From: Isoetes taiwanensis
Taxonomy: Eukaryota > Streptophyta > Lycopodiopsida > Isoetales > Isoetaceae
Reading direction: 5' to 3'
Length of the DNA: 64,000 nt
Assembly (NCBI GenBank): GCA_021234155.1
Contig: JAJEKV010000030.1
Coordinates: forward strand, 4,698,050 to 4,762,049
Numbering within the stretch: position 1 is the stretch's first letter; each line of letters begins with the position of its first letter. This document shows positions 34,441 through 46,319 of the stretch, piece after piece. Below the pieces are notes generated by a model, which was not told the DNA's origin, did not search any database, and saw nothing but the letters and a program-made list of their open reading frames with translations. The position numbers were made by a program, and so were the translations under genes.

Positions 34441-35653
34441 TCCTATTCCCTAGAAGAGTTGCCAAATAACGAGATTCATGTGTATGTACTTGTTCGTTAC
34501 AGTACTCCATCTCAGATGTTAGACATAAGTAGAGCGTCGGCACGAAAATCTGACACTATCACAGCAGATGTTGTTGATGCATTTGCAACTGAAACAATAT
34601 CGTGCGGCGATAATGAGGAGGCCACCGAAAGCAAGGAATTTCCTTATCCCGGTGTATGGTTAGCCATTACCAATTATAAGCTAGCAAATATTAAACGCAA
34701 TATTCAAAATGGTGATTGTGATACCGTTATCCGTGTAACATCAAGCACTAACATATCGCTTCATATCGGGTTTCTGAAATTATACTCCATTTAGAGGCTA
34801 TCAAGGATCATACATAGAAGGATTATTACATAGTAATGCTTTGCATTTAATGAAGCTACGAAAGTATAGTAGCAACTGCTACGGATATATATGACTCGAA
34901 TCACGAAATCCCTATATCAAAGTGGTCGATGGTTCACGGCGTCGATTACTACCGTTCAGTCCATACAAGAGACACCTATATGCACCATGAAAGCATTGTT
35001 TCGAATAGGAAATAGAACCCCAATGTTGTTCAAAAGCCTGAAACGTTCAAATCAAAATGGCGAAGACGTCCTGATGACCACAAGTGCAACTATAATTCTG
35101 CGTATGTCGTCAAATCCTCGGAAGTCATCACTTCCATACACGACAAAGTGTGATGTAAGTACCATAGAGTTCCACCGAAATGTCGTGTTTCCCATGCAGA
35201 ACCGACTGCCGAACAACGGCCAGGTATGATGATAGCATAAATTTCAAATGAAAAAGCATAAGTCGATGTGCTCATAAATTTCAGAAATGTTGTGATTTAC
35301 AGATAGAAGGCCATCTAGAACTTACTGTTGGCACAAATAACCTGATTACAAGTTTGTGTCTTAGCTGTCAAGCAAGCGAGCAGTTAGAAGAAACATGCAG
35401 CAATTGCGGTAGTCATGAAATAAAAGGATGTCTCATGCTGCATGGAAGGATTCATACACAGACAGAAATAATTAATGTAAGTGTTGGTGGTACTGTTCTA
35501 GATAGTTTACTAGAATACGGTGATGGACGGACAGTGGCAGACCTAATGTTTGATCCAGTTGAATTCCGAAATAATTTAGCAACAAGGCGCATATTCAAGA
35601 GGTTTGAAGTAAATCACAGAAGGATTATTAGCGACTTCTCACCAAGGTTTTGA
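34441..35653 (+). pseudogene. RPA1-like Helitron single-strand binding protein, decayed
   Basis: This is related to replication protein A large subunit, which binds single-stranded DNA. Successive pieces align with the minus-strand gene at 38240-39573: NNEIHVYVLVRY, DVVDAFATETI, NGDCDTVIRV, LMTTSATIILR, INVSVGGTVLDSLL. One GT-AG intron (35224-35302) lies at the same position and phase as in that paralogue. A cysteine cluster CLSCQASEQLEETCSNC follows the intron. A frameshift near 34772 and several stops between 34800 and 34890 show that it is dead. Confidence 0.7.
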
Positions 35654-38239
35654 CAACAAAGTTACATGAAGTGCATGATAGATACTTAATATGGTATCCA
35701 TTACGTCAGTGTTACTAGATCCGACCTACTAGATTATGCTACTACATATGCCTGCTCTCATACACTTAAGTTTATCAGAGCATAGACCTTTTTGTCTAAA
35801 TATCTATGCTCTCTTACAGTTCTAAGATTACAGTTCAAAACTTGGTAATGTTATATGTATCTGCAAATTATGTAAAGTTTGGCTTCTCACTATGTTCAAT
35901 GCATCTCCTGTTTGCTATGAATGAACAAGGTCTTAATATATGTTTTATTGTAGCGTAAGAAGTCATCTATAAACCACCTGTAAACCCAAACCATCCAAAA
36001 ATGCAGTAAGAGAATTTCATACCCAAGATGTTGCCATTGAGGATGGAAATTGACAGCCTTCCATTATCAGGCCTGTCCTTCAGTAAATCGTGATTCTCCC
36101 CGAATGGCCGCAGTAAGCTGTATTTTGGAGGATAGACAAGTTTTAGGACAAGCAAACTTAAATAGAGTCAAAGTAATGAAAAGAGAAACTAGAATTCAAA
36201 AGCCCACAAGCAGTAGGCGCTCGTTTATAAGGAATGTTTAGTACACTAACAAACCCAATACAAGTTTGAATTGGTACATTAAGCAACTTAAAGGAAAGTT
36301 TACAATAACATTAATAATCCATTGCATGTAACATGACCTTCCAAAGAATGATTACCTCTTTCGAAGCACTAGATATTGTTGAGATGAATCAAACAGATGA
36401 AAAAGACGCACAACCCTGTGTTTACCTGCCAATTTCTTTTTAACAAGGGCCTTGGGCCATTTATTCCTACTTAATAACATTCCAGGCCACCATATCCCAG
36501 TCTCTTGAATCTGCATCAAAGTTGGGTAACTTAATGTTTGCACCACAATTATGGAAAAAGAAAATGGAATGATAAGCTTACAAAAAAATATAAAGGAAGG
36601 AAATTGCAAATAACTTTATCGTGTTGTTCTCAATTTTTAGCATTAAATAGAAACATCCTGCAAGGTCCTTCATCAAATTAACCAATGAGGAAACCAGGTC
36701 ATCCAGCTTGATTTCCATCACGACTCTATATCCCACCTTCACCCAGTATAGCATTGTAAGCGCTTTTTCTTCCTTTGTCATTTTGACTTCAGCATTCACT
36801 GTGCCAAACGGACAGTTTATGCGATCTGGGTCATGGTATCTCCATCTTTGTGTGTTGCATCATTTATGGTTGATAAGTCAACAGAGATGGGGACACATCC
36901 AGGCACAATATGCATCGATTTGCCCACAACCTTTGTCCTGCAAGAATGATGTTTGATAAAGATGAAGAAAGATTAAAGAAACAAACAAAGAAATGAATAT
37001 AATCTTCTAATGACTCAGACGCGAATCCCTATATCAAAGTGCCTGATGGTTCACGAAGTGTCGATTCTGCTAGGCTGTATTTCTGTCATCACATAGTTTA
37101 CTGACATTCCAACATACTCTTTTATTAGAGAAAGGCTGACAATGGAGATAAGATCTGGGAAGTAGTGAGATTTATTTCCGATATAGTTGCTAAAATAACA
37201 CGAAGGCGAGAGTTCCAAGCATGAATGTTGATTTAAAAGGCTAATTGGGGCCGACAAATTTGTGAACAGTTTGTACATGTCTTTGAGCACGAGGTAATAT
37301 ATCGTTAAGTATTAGTTGCAAATGATTGAATTAAGTGGAGTTTGAGTCCATGGTTATTTTTTGACGCAATGATATTGGAACAAGGAAACTGATTCTTGTA
37401 CAGAATGCAGCTTCAGTACTAAGAACAAGTTTCCCTGTTTAATTTTCTGACACTCTCTTATGTTTTCTGTTTGGTCTAACATCACAACAATATTGGCTGT
37501 TTTGTTTATATAAGTAAGACCCATGTTTGATATCTTGCCTAGGGTTGTAAAATGATTGAGATGAGAATATCATGGCATTTGTGCGCAAGCTCCACATTAC
37601 TGTAAGTGCTGTAGATGTCTAATTTGGTTCAATGATTATGATGTCTGTACCATGTATCAGAGTATTTACTGTACTGAAAACGACGCTTGGAGCACTATAG
37701 CACGCTGCAACTGGTAATCCTGGTCATGCTGACCTCTGACTTCTGACATAAGTGATGGCTATGCACTGTGGAAGTACAAGCAAGCATTTAGTTGGGATGT
37801 CGATATTGTAATTAGAAAAAAAATTTGCATAGGGGATTTATAAGGTAATTACAGCTATTGTAGATGCACAAACACAAAGCACAGAAAAAAAAGTCTGATA
37901 TATTTGTTGTAAATATTGAGTGAAATGTAGACCCAAATATATGAGTAAGACAATGGTTTGATAAAATATAATCTTCAACTGGTGAGATGCTAAAATGTTA
38001 GATGACATAGGAACATGTAACACATTAGAAATAAAGGAAGAATAAGAAGACAAGGAGAAGTTGTAATAATGACAGAATAGTTTAGTTGAAGTGAATATAG
38101 CAGACGAGCTGTAAAGAGGGACATTTGTAGAGTTGGAATTACAGCGATGTGTGAAGTAAAATCACAATGCTCAAAAGTGAAGCTTAACTAATGGAACAGA
38201 AACACATGTAAAGAACAAGTGTGCATGACAAGAAGGAAG
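35654..38239. other. Spacer between two RPA-like genes
   Basis: AT-rich sequence with a few unrecognised short open frames. It may be internal Helitron sequence. I see no coding signal I can support. Confidence 0.4.
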
Positions 38240-39573
38240 TTACTGAGTAAGGAAGTCTACAACCACTCCAGCGTTGTTAAGTTTGAAAGTGCCTTTGGGT
38301 GCAATCAGTCGAAGTGAATCACGGAACTCAAAGCGGTCTCGGAGCAATGCAGACAAGGTGCCACCTTCGCTGTGACCAAGAGCCACGTCCAAGAGAGGGC
38401 CGCCGATAGAAACATTAATAGGTGCATCACTGTCTTCGGTCAGGAGTTTACCATGAAGAGTGAGATGTGCCTTAGAGATTTTTGGCCACATGCGATCTGA
38501 GATGCTATCAGGGTCTTTAGGTGCGCTACAAGTGGCACATATGTTCTTAATGTCATTGGTAATGCCGACCTTCAGAAGCAGCTGACCTGTAACCTGTACG
38601 AAAGAGAAGGAGAAATGAGGTTGGCTTCTAGAATATTAAGAATGAAGGATAGAGTATGTAGTAGATGAAATAATCCAAATATTCGTACCTCGCCGCCACA
38701 AGGCACCTTGCAGTGTAAAGCGGAATACATCCTTGCAAGCAGCGTTTCAAGCCATGGATATGTATATCTAAAAGAAGAAGGAAAGGAAGCCGGCTCTGGA
38801 TCGGCCCTAGGCATTAAAGCCATCGTTGCACTTGTCGTCACAAGATTGGAGCTGTTAGCTAGAGTAGAACGTGCAATACTTTTGAAGAGGAAAACTGTAT
38901 CACCTCCTGTCACAAACGAGTTCTTAAGGACATTGAATAAGTCTAGTTGGTCTTTCCAGAAGTATAAGGCAGCCGTGTCATCTTCAGTTAGGCCATCTGC
39001 AAGAACGAGAGAAGACGACGTATTTGATTCATTGACACCAACAACTGTTGCAAGAATACTGCCATGAAGTGTTGCAGAAGGCTTTGCATATTTGAGGCCC
39101 TTGAGATAAAGGCCCAAGGAAGGCCTTAAGTTTAGAACAATTTCTTGACCAGAAATGATTTGGATCGTTGTATTCGACATTAAACGAATGGACAGGTCAC
39201 AGTCACCATACTGATATCTACGGTTTGTATCAGACACACCAAAATTCTTAATGAGCAACCAATTACCAGGTTTGAAGAGGTGACGGGATTTACGCGCCTC
39301 ATCTCCGCTTGGTCAGAATCAAATAGTCTCAAGGGCATCTTTGTCAACAACATCTGAACTTAGGACACAAAATCTCTTGGAGCTCTTTCGATCAATGTTA
39401 CCATATTGAACGAGAACAAGAACTTCAATTTTATTGCCATCAAACTCGTGTAGACCGTAAGTGTCTAGCACACGCTTCGCTTTGGCGATTGATCGAGAAT
39501 CACATAGATTAATGGCGGTGTAAATCGTGTTCCACGAGTTAGACATATTAACAGCCAGATTGGCTAGGAGCAT
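38240..39573 (-). pseudogene. RPA1-like Helitron single-strand binding protein
   Basis: It is a large-subunit RPA homologue with OB-fold DNA-binding segments, of the kind plant Helitrons encode. Exon 1 is 39573-38689 and exon 2 is 38593-38240, joined by a phase-0 GT-AG intron. It shows FKPGNWLLIKNFGV, YGDCDLSIRLMSNT and LVTTSATMAL, then a zinc-ribbon-like pair, CKVPC before the intron and CATC after it, and INVSIGGPLLDVALGH. Two in-frame stop codons near 39313-39321 fall between ALETI and the next block, where the paralogue at 34.4 kb reads through. So it is either recently broken or has an unseen small intron there. It is transcribed away from Rep. Confidence 0.72.
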
Positions 39574-40287
39574 TAGAAACGATGGAATTGCATAAGATAG
39601 GCATGGAAGCGATGCTGCTTATAGGAACAGATTCAATGAGAGAATGTTTGACAGGAAAGGAAGAGTTTGCAGGACTAAGAGATGGGTCGATTTCAGACAA
39701 AGACATGTTGACAGAGAACATGAAGATACAAGACAAAGAAGATACAGGATGCAGAAGTGACATGTAACTGACAAACGTATGTATATATAGTCCAGATGAA
39801 CCAAAAGATATGCCATAAAGTAGCTTTATAATGTGGGATGCATGCAAAAGATGTAAGAGCTAAAGACAAGCTCGTGGACGACAATGGAACACCTAAAAAG
39901 GAAAAAAAAAAATGTGGATCAAGTTGTTTTACGTAAAGGAACCGTGAAATGAAATAGGAAAGAACATTTTGATAACTAATGGGAACATGTCAAAGAAAAT
40001 AGGGAAAAACTTTATGACAAAGATACAGACCTGCAGACGAAAATCAGCAGCGAGGTTGGAGCCGAATTACAGTATGCGAGTGCGAGGGAGCAAAATCGAG
40101 CGGGAAGAAGGTTAGACAGCAGTCAACAATTTTGACACATAGGAATTTAAGCAATAAAACAAAGCTAGGAAAAGACTATTATTTAAGAGGGATTGTATTA
40201 GATATGCTATGAGTAGAAGTAGGTGGAAGAAGCATGGAAAATGAATACCAAACAAATGGTCTAGCTAAATCTCGAGCATCGTTGTAG
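39574..40287. promoter_or_regulatory. Divergent promoter region between RPA and Rep
   Basis: This 714-bp AT-rich gap separates oppositely transcribed RPA-like and Rep genes, so it should hold both promoters. No specific element could be fixed. The plus-strand ATG at 40288 is the first in the Rep frame. Confidence 0.35.
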
Positions 40288-42999
40288 ATGGATGAACGAA
40301 GTGGGAAGCGAGTGAAATGGACAAAAGAGGATGAAGAAATTGTTACAAGATTCTATGAGAGAGAAGGATGTAGTGCAATTTCCCGTAATAGGATTGCAGT
40401 CGAAATTATGAAACAAAACCCTAGCATGAAAATGACAGTTGGTACTGTTACAAGACACGTGAAGAGAATTGGGAATAGCATTCAAAATGTGGGGAAAAAA
40501 ATATGTTTCAGATCGAATGTTGAGAAGCTAGCTGAGTTCTTACAGGATAAAAATTATATGCAAATGTCAGATAGGCAGAAGGCAAAAGCATTTGTTCAAA
40601 TGCACGATGATGTAAAGTGGACAGAACGTACAGTGTATGGACATATTCTTGCACTGAAGAAAGGAGGGGAAGAAAGTGAGGAAGTTGATGTTGTAGGAGA
40701 CGATACCGAAGGAACGGTTGGCCCCATTGTAAGTTGTAAGAAATTTGAGAAGCGGTCTATGGACATGCCTATTTATACATGTGAAAGTTGCAATAGACTA
40801 TGGTTTGCGAACCAAATGCAGTGCAAAAAAACACATTTTAAGAATAGAATGAATGTGTTGAGTGGTGTACATTATGACATAGGAAGCAGAAAATGTACAA
40901 GATGTCATAGACAAGAAAAGGTAGAAGGGAAAAGGAAGATGGTCATGAATGAATTACCTGAGAATGTGAAGATATTGTCGGATCTGGAGGAAAGACTTAT
41001 ATCTCTGAGGCTGCCATTTGCTCATATATCACTATCAGATTTAAGAATAGGACAGCAACGATTGCAAGGAGGAATGGTGCACGTTGCAGCCAATGTAGAA
41101 TCAACGCAAGCAAGTCTTCCAAGGTTAGATGATGCACACGCGGTAATACGATTGCAGTTAAAGAGAAGGATGAGTGACACGAACGCTTATATGGAAGGTG
41201 GTGTAAGGCCTGTGTTGGTAATCGCTGCACTGAAACAATTAGAGCATTCAAGTATATACGAAAAAGCTGGTATTAGAATAAACGATAGTTGGGAAACATT
41301 GTTTAGAGATCATTTTGATGTCCTGATGTTGAATGCAAGTACTGGTGAAGATGAAGTTGTTAATACTGAATTCAGTGGCCATACATTGATGTGGAATTTC
41401 TCTCCTGATGTGATCAATGACTATGATGACAAAATAGTTGTTGTAGCTCCAGGTGAAGGCTCTCATCCATTGGGTTTTTATAACACTCCATATGTGGAGG
41501 AGCAATGTTTTCCAACACTATTTGGTGGAAAGCCAAGGCCTGAATGGATGTACGAACGTTTAACTTATAAAGAAATATGTCAGTGGGAACTTACAAGTGC
41601 TGATAGACGGTTTGCAAGGAACCAAACAAACTCATTTTTCAAATTTGTGAAAGATGAGATCCACTTTGTCAGAGGCTCATCAAACATGAGAATTCGGCGC
41701 GGTAAATGGGGATGCTTAAACTTAACAGCGTCTGATGCCTTGGATGCAAATAAATTGCACGATTTATGTAAATCCAATTTGGGATATAAAGATCTAAGAT
41801 CGTTAAGGTCATCTCCAGATAAGTTGGATTTAGTAAAGAAAAATGCCCTTGCAATGATAAGAGAAATTGGTCCACCGTCAATGTTTGCTACGTTTAGCAT
41901 GGCAGAGTCAAACTGGCCTGACTTGGTTGCGTGTTTGAAGTTCTTGAACCCTGATATTGTAAGATTGGGAAATTTGGAATGTTGGGATGAAAAGAAAATT
42001 GTGTTAGAATTAGTAAGGGCAGATCCAGTAACATGTACACGCTACTATGTCAATCGTATTGATGCAATGAAGAAAGCACTTCAGGAAGATGTGGAATTGG
42101 CAGGTTTAGTAAAGGATTATGTATGCGTGACACAATTTCAATATAGGGGCAGTCCTCATGATCATATGATGTTATGGATTGATGAAGCACCACAGTATCC
42201 ATATGCTACGTACAAAGAGATTGTAACGTTCGTTGATAAACTGATAACAACAGATGCAGATGTGCTTCCGATAGACGTGCAAGCAATGCAAACACACAGG
42301 CATACTAAGCAATGCAGATTCGATTTTCCAAAGCCACCTATGATGGTCACCTGTATTTTAAGGCCCTATGAATGTACAACAGAGGAGGCAGGTATGTTTG
42401 AGAAGATGCAGAAAAACTTGAGTGCATGGTTGAAGAAGAATTATAAGGATGATATGAAGGACTACAACACAATGTTGGAGGAACTTGGAATTACAGATGA
42501 AGTATATTTAAAAGTAGTTGCATATGGTCTGAAAGGATCAAAAGTATATTTGAAACGGAAACTGAAACATTGTAAAGTGAATGCATTCAATTATAAGATA
42601 GCAGTGCTGTGGAGAGCAAACACTGATTTCCAATATATATTCAATGCATATGCTGTGGCTACGTATTGTTTATCATATATAACGTCACCTGAATCTGATA
42701 TATCTGCAACACTTGCTAAAGTTATAGAATGCTGTAATGAAAACAATGAGCATGCTGTACAGAGAATAAGAAAGTTGGGCAATGCTCTAATTCTATGTCA
42801 AGAGATAAGTATATCAGAGGCTATAATGTTGATATTAGGAATGCCGCTACAAACGAGCAGTCGTACAGTTATATTTGTTGATACTAATGTACCCGATAAC
42901 AGAAGCTGTGTCTTGAAGAGGAAAGAAGAATTGAAGAAGCTAACGGCAGATAGTACAGATGTTGTTGCAAACAATGTTATAAACAACTGGAAGATGTAA
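40288..42999 (+). CDS. Helitron/Helentron Rep (HUH, Y2) endonuclease, uninterrupted
   Basis: This 903-residue protein starts Helitron rolling-circle transposition by nicking and covalently joining DNA through tyrosine. The N-terminus carries a basic SANT/HTH-like segment (VKWTKEDEEIVTRFYERE). A Cys-rich finger with C165-x2-C168 (YTCESCNRLWF) follows. The Rep domain has the MFATFSMAESNWPDL motif and the metal-binding HUH motif in QFQYRGSPHDHMMLW (H624 and H626, with Asp between them where a hydrophobic residue is usual). It also has QTHRHTKQCRF and the paired nucleophiles Y788 and Y793 in YAVATYCLSYI. The helicase that should follow is shifted by one frame near 42990, so the present stop truncates the fusion. 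It looks recently active. Confidence 0.85.
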   Translation: MDERSGKRVKWTKEDEEIVTRFYEREGCSAISRNRIAVEIMKQNPSMKMTVGTVTRHVKRIGNSIQNVGKKICFRSNVEKLAEFLQDKNYMQMSDRQKAKAFVQMHDDVKWTERTVYGHILALKKGGEESEEVDVVGDDTEGTVGPIVSCKKFEKRSMDMPIYTCESCNRLWFANQMQCKKTHFKNRMNVLSGVHYDIGSRKCTRCHRQEKVEGKRKMVMNELPENVKILSDLEERLISLRLPFAHISLSDLRIGQQRLQGGMVHVAANVESTQASLPRLDDAHAVIRLQLKRRMSDTNAYMEGGVRPVLVIAALKQLEHSSIYEKAGIRINDSWETLFRDHFDVLMLNASTGEDEVVNTEFSGHTLMWNFSPDVINDYDDKIVVVAPGEGSHPLGFYNTPYVEEQCFPTLFGGKPRPEWMYERLTYKEICQWELTSADRRFARNQTNSFFKFVKDEIHFVRGSSNMRIRRGKWGCLNLTASDALDANKLHDLCKSNLGYKDLRSLRSSPDKLDLVKKNALAMIREIGPPSMFATFSMAESNWPDLVACLKFLNPDIVRLGNLECWDEKKIVLELVRADPVTCTRYYVNRIDAMKKALQEDVELAGLVKDYVCVTQFQYRGSPHDHMMLWIDEAPQYPYATYKEIVTFVDKLITTDADVLPIDVQAMQTHRHTKQCRFDFPKPPMMVTCILRPYECTTEEAGMFEKMQKNLSAWLKKNYKDDMKDYNTMLEELGITDEVYLKVVAYGLKGSKVYLKRKLKHCKVNAFNYKIAVLWRANTDFQYIFNAYAVATYCLSYITSPESDISATLAKVIECCNENNEHAVQRIRKLGNALILCQEISISEAIMLILGMPLQTSSRTVIFVDTNVPDNRSCVLKRKEELKKLTADSTDVVANNVINNWKM

Positions 43000-45065
43000 G
43001 CCTTGCTGTAGTTGTATCCCAATATAGAGATGTAGGCAGGCGTTACATAAATGAAAAAAGGAAGGATGTATATCACCGTGAAAAAAGTGCGATAATAAGA
43101 TTCGTATCTTTTAATAAGCATAAAGACACAGAGGCATGGGCATACGAGAGATTAATGTTGCACATTCCGTTTCGTGATGAAAAAGAACTTGTTATGTGTG
43201 GACAAACATGTTACGAGTCATATGCAATGTGTGAGGAAGCAATAGAAAAGCGTCACAAGAAGTTAATATTCAGAGATGGAGAAGAAACAGATGATTGGGC
43301 AAACATTGAATGTGCTTTTGAAACAAGAAGGAAATCTGGACATTTACTAGATGATGATGCTAATGTTGCTCATGCGTTTGATGTTGGGAATGAGTTTCCT
43401 AAAGAGGCGTTTAACGAAATGACACCTAAGAAACATAGTGGTTGCTTGATACGAGATACGGAATTGGTAGAAACTCATGTATACCATAGTATGATAAGAA
43501 GACTAAACATTGAGCAACGCTTATTGTTTGATGACATTATGTATAAGAAAATGATAGATCCACGACACCAGATAATGTTATTTCTCACAGGTGGAGCATG
43601 AGTTGGGAAGTCTACAGTATTAAAATGCATAATTCAAGGAATGAAAAGGTGGTATGAGCATGAGTATATTGAGTGCGTGGGGAAACCAACAACAATTGTT
43701 ACGGCATTTACGGGTAAGGCTGCAGATCATATAAACGGGATTACCATACACTCAGCTATGGGAATACGGCCTAATGTCGATTATGGTCGTCAGTTGAATT
43801 CGACGTCGTACGAATCATTACAACGTACGAGAAACACACATGACACAGTTAAGCTTCTTGTCATCGATGAGATATCTATGGTTGGTTTGACACTATTCTA
43901 TGCAGTGGATCACATGTGCAATAGGTAAGAGATAATCTTTGGCCAAAATTGACAATGTAAAATTGTATGCTATACGAACTAAATAATTTATGTATTTTAT
44001 GCAGGTTCAAAGGAACATTCCATATACCATTTGGAGGACTAGATGTTATAACATCTGGAGATTTTACCACCAAGCCACCATTATATGACAAAATGATATT
44101 CTGTGATCCTGATGCAAAAGATATAAGGTGGTTGGGATCTATTTGTTTACCGGCATTATATCATCCATGGAAATCCAATTTCAAGGCATGTGAATTGAAG
44201 GAATTAGTTAGACAACAAAGTGATATACCGTTCGCAAAAGTTTTAGCTCGCATGAGAATTGGAAAACAAAGTGATGACGATATAAACTTCGTAAATGGCC
44301 TGTGTGTAAGACAGCCTCCAGATGATCTTGCATTGCCATACTTGTTTTATAAGCGTGACGATGTGAAAGGTCACAATGATAAGGTTCGTTTACTATATAA
44401 TTGCAAAACATGTAACTAAAACAAATTCATTTACTCATTATGACTTCATTACTTAGGTACTAATGAGGAGTGATGGAAACATTGACATATTTGATTCAAA
44501 AGACACGATCGATGGATGTCCAACATCATCATCACTATCATCGATGTAAACAAGACACACGGTTTGCACAAGCGCTAAGATTGAAACCCGGTATGTTTGT
44601 AGAGCTTACAAGTAATATAGATCTATTTGATGGGTTGGTGAACGGTGCGTGGGTATATTTCATGCATACACTCAAAAAGCCAAAGAAGCTGCTATGGATA
44701 TGCTTTGAAAAACCCGCATGACAGTGCAAATGCTAGAGAAAGATTCAAATATTGTAGAACTAATGACATTGATGCAATGTGGACACCTATAGAGAAATCG
44801 AGTAAATTATGCCGATAGACAAAGAATGACAAGCATAAAATAATGCGCGTGAGCAATTTCACGCATAACTAGCGTGCTCGAATCGCATTACCGAGCACAA
44901 GGATCATCATTGCATGAACTTTGCTTCAATCCAGCGTCTATAAAAAAAATCTGGTGTTGTTTACACAGCGTTATCTCGCATGCACTCTAGTAGTGGCTTG
45001 TATCTGATGAAGCCATTGGAGCACTCAAACTTCAAGGTTAATCCTATTGTAGATCATGAAATGGA
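42990..45065 (+). pseudogene. Pif1-like helicase domain of the Helitron polyprotein
   Basis: This is the SF1B helicase part that unwinds DNA during transposition. It begins in a new frame at EDVSLAVVVSQYRDVGRRY. Walker A should read GGAxVGKS but has an in-frame TGA at 43599-43601, so motif I is interrupted by a stop. Walker B is LLVIDEISMVG. A phase-2 intron of 80 bp lies at 43925-44004. GGLDVITSGDF, LKPGMFVELTSNIDLFDGLV and the motif VI sequence VYTALSRMHSSSGLYL follow in changing frames, with stops around 44550 and 44720-44950. The coding region is therefore clearly damaged, though the order of motifs is complete. Confidence 0.8.
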
Positions 45066-45119
45066 GCGGTTTAAAACATGGGCATCATGGGAGTATTTGA
45101 TGCCAAATGTTTACGAATT

Positions 45120-45737
45120 TGCAGATACGACATGTATTGTAACGACATTGAATGCATCTTCTGCGAGTCTTCACATTGAAGACATATGTGGCGATCATCA
45201 GTTGATGAGTTCACATATACTATGCTTACAAGAAGTTAGATCGAATGACAATTGCATATTTAACAGAGAAGGTTATCAATCTATTATGAACACTGCCAAA
45301 TGTGGGATTGCCACACTTTACAAAACTTCAAGAATAAGTTTGTTACATTACAGTAATCTTGATTCAGATGCAGGCCTATATTCAGTGGTTCATTTATTAG
45401 ATGACAAAACTAAAGACGTTATCCAGATCATCAACATTTACAGCCTCCTAGTTCCTCGTTCATGTATTCATCAAGATGTAATGTACACTACTTAACAATT
45501 TGAACTATTCGCATAAGATAATAGTTCTTTGGGACTTCAACATAAACATGCATTGCAAGAACAAAGTATTATGACATGTTGACTGGCATATTTCATGGCT
45601 TCATTCAGAACGTGAAGATTTCTACTAGGCATACTGCTTTACTAGATCACATATGGACTAACTTCTCCACATGTAAAGCATGGGTATTTCCGTGTTACTG
45701 GAGTGATCATAGGAGAGTCTCCATATTATTGGAATAA
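45120..45737 (+). pseudogene. EEP (AP endonuclease-like) domain at the helicase C-terminus
   Basis: Downstream of helicase motif VI, and in frame with it at first, is an endonuclease/exonuclease/phosphatase fold: SSHILCLQEVRSND (catalytic Glu in QEVR), GIATLYKTS, then IIVLWDFNINMHCKN (normally GDFN), ALLDHIWTN and YWSDHRRVS (catalytic SDH). A stop occurs after MYTT at about 45495, and the last blocks are in other frames. Such domains resemble those of non-LTR retrotransposons and, from the literature, are fused to Rep-helicase only in Helentron-type elements. A separate LINE fragment is unlikely, because no reverse transcriptase follows and the reading order is continuous with the helicase. 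Confidence 0.75.
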
Positions 45738-46310
45738 GCACAAATTGAAACAACGCATTAACTTTATTTTGTACTCATGTAAATGTATGTGTCTCTTGAT
45801 TTAAGACATATAATAGTGAACATTTTCACGTGTCCTATAATCATGGGGACATTTAGCAATTGATGCTTAATTATTTCATAAATAGAAAACCATGATGCCA
45901 TCGCGTTATTTCATTACCTTTATGTACGATTACGTTGGGAAGATTAGGATTCGTTGGTTTCCAACTAACTGCAGGGCAAAAGTACTATAAGCTGTTTCTA
46001 GCAACACATTTGGTAAGGTAAAACATTAAACAATCGATAAGATCGCTGATGGAGGATTCAGAGCTCTAAGTTTGCTACGTTGCATATTGTTCAACTTCAA
46101 CAATTCCAGAAATGGCCTCATAACCCAATTGCCCTTTCATCCAATTAGCCTTTCCAATTTTTCCTTTTCCTTTCTCTCCTTTCTTCCTTTTCCCCTTCTC
46201 TTCTCCTTCGGGGCAACCCTCTGTGCGCAAGCACCTTGTTTCATTATTGCTGTGCTCAATGGTTCTTCAAACAGGTGAGCGCCTCCGTCCTTGTGTCTTG
46301 TTTTTGTGCT
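45738..46310. other. Possible Helitron 3' flank, no gene
   Basis: AT-rich sequence in which the element's 3' end should lie. I could not find a convincing hairpin plus CTRR or other terminus. A GGGGCAACCCTCTGTGCGCA motif at about 46208 recurs in altered form near 23430. Confidence 0.35.
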
Positions 46311-46319
46311 TGCTTGTTG

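Larger units (their letters stand above)
34441..45737 (+). mobile_element. Helitron/Helentron-like element: RPA genes, Rep, helicase, EEP
   Basis: Within 11.3 kb are two RPA1-like genes and a long Rep-helicase-endonuclease coding region, the gene set of autonomous Helitron-superfamily rolling-circle transposons. The C-terminal EEP (endonuclease/exonuclease/phosphatase) domain after the helicase is the feature that, from the literature, separates Helentrons from canonical plant Helitrons. The RPA gene at 38.2-39.6 kb and Rep are divergently arranged around a 715-bp gap. The inner coding limits are given here, because I could not find convincing 5' or 3' termini. The plus-strand RPA relic may belong to the same element or to a neighbouring copy. 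Confidence 0.75.

Noticed and set aside
45738-46070. Helitron 3' terminus after the EEP domain
   Set aside because: A weak TGTCC...GGACA stem exists, but no CTRR or comparable end follows, so no boundary is called.
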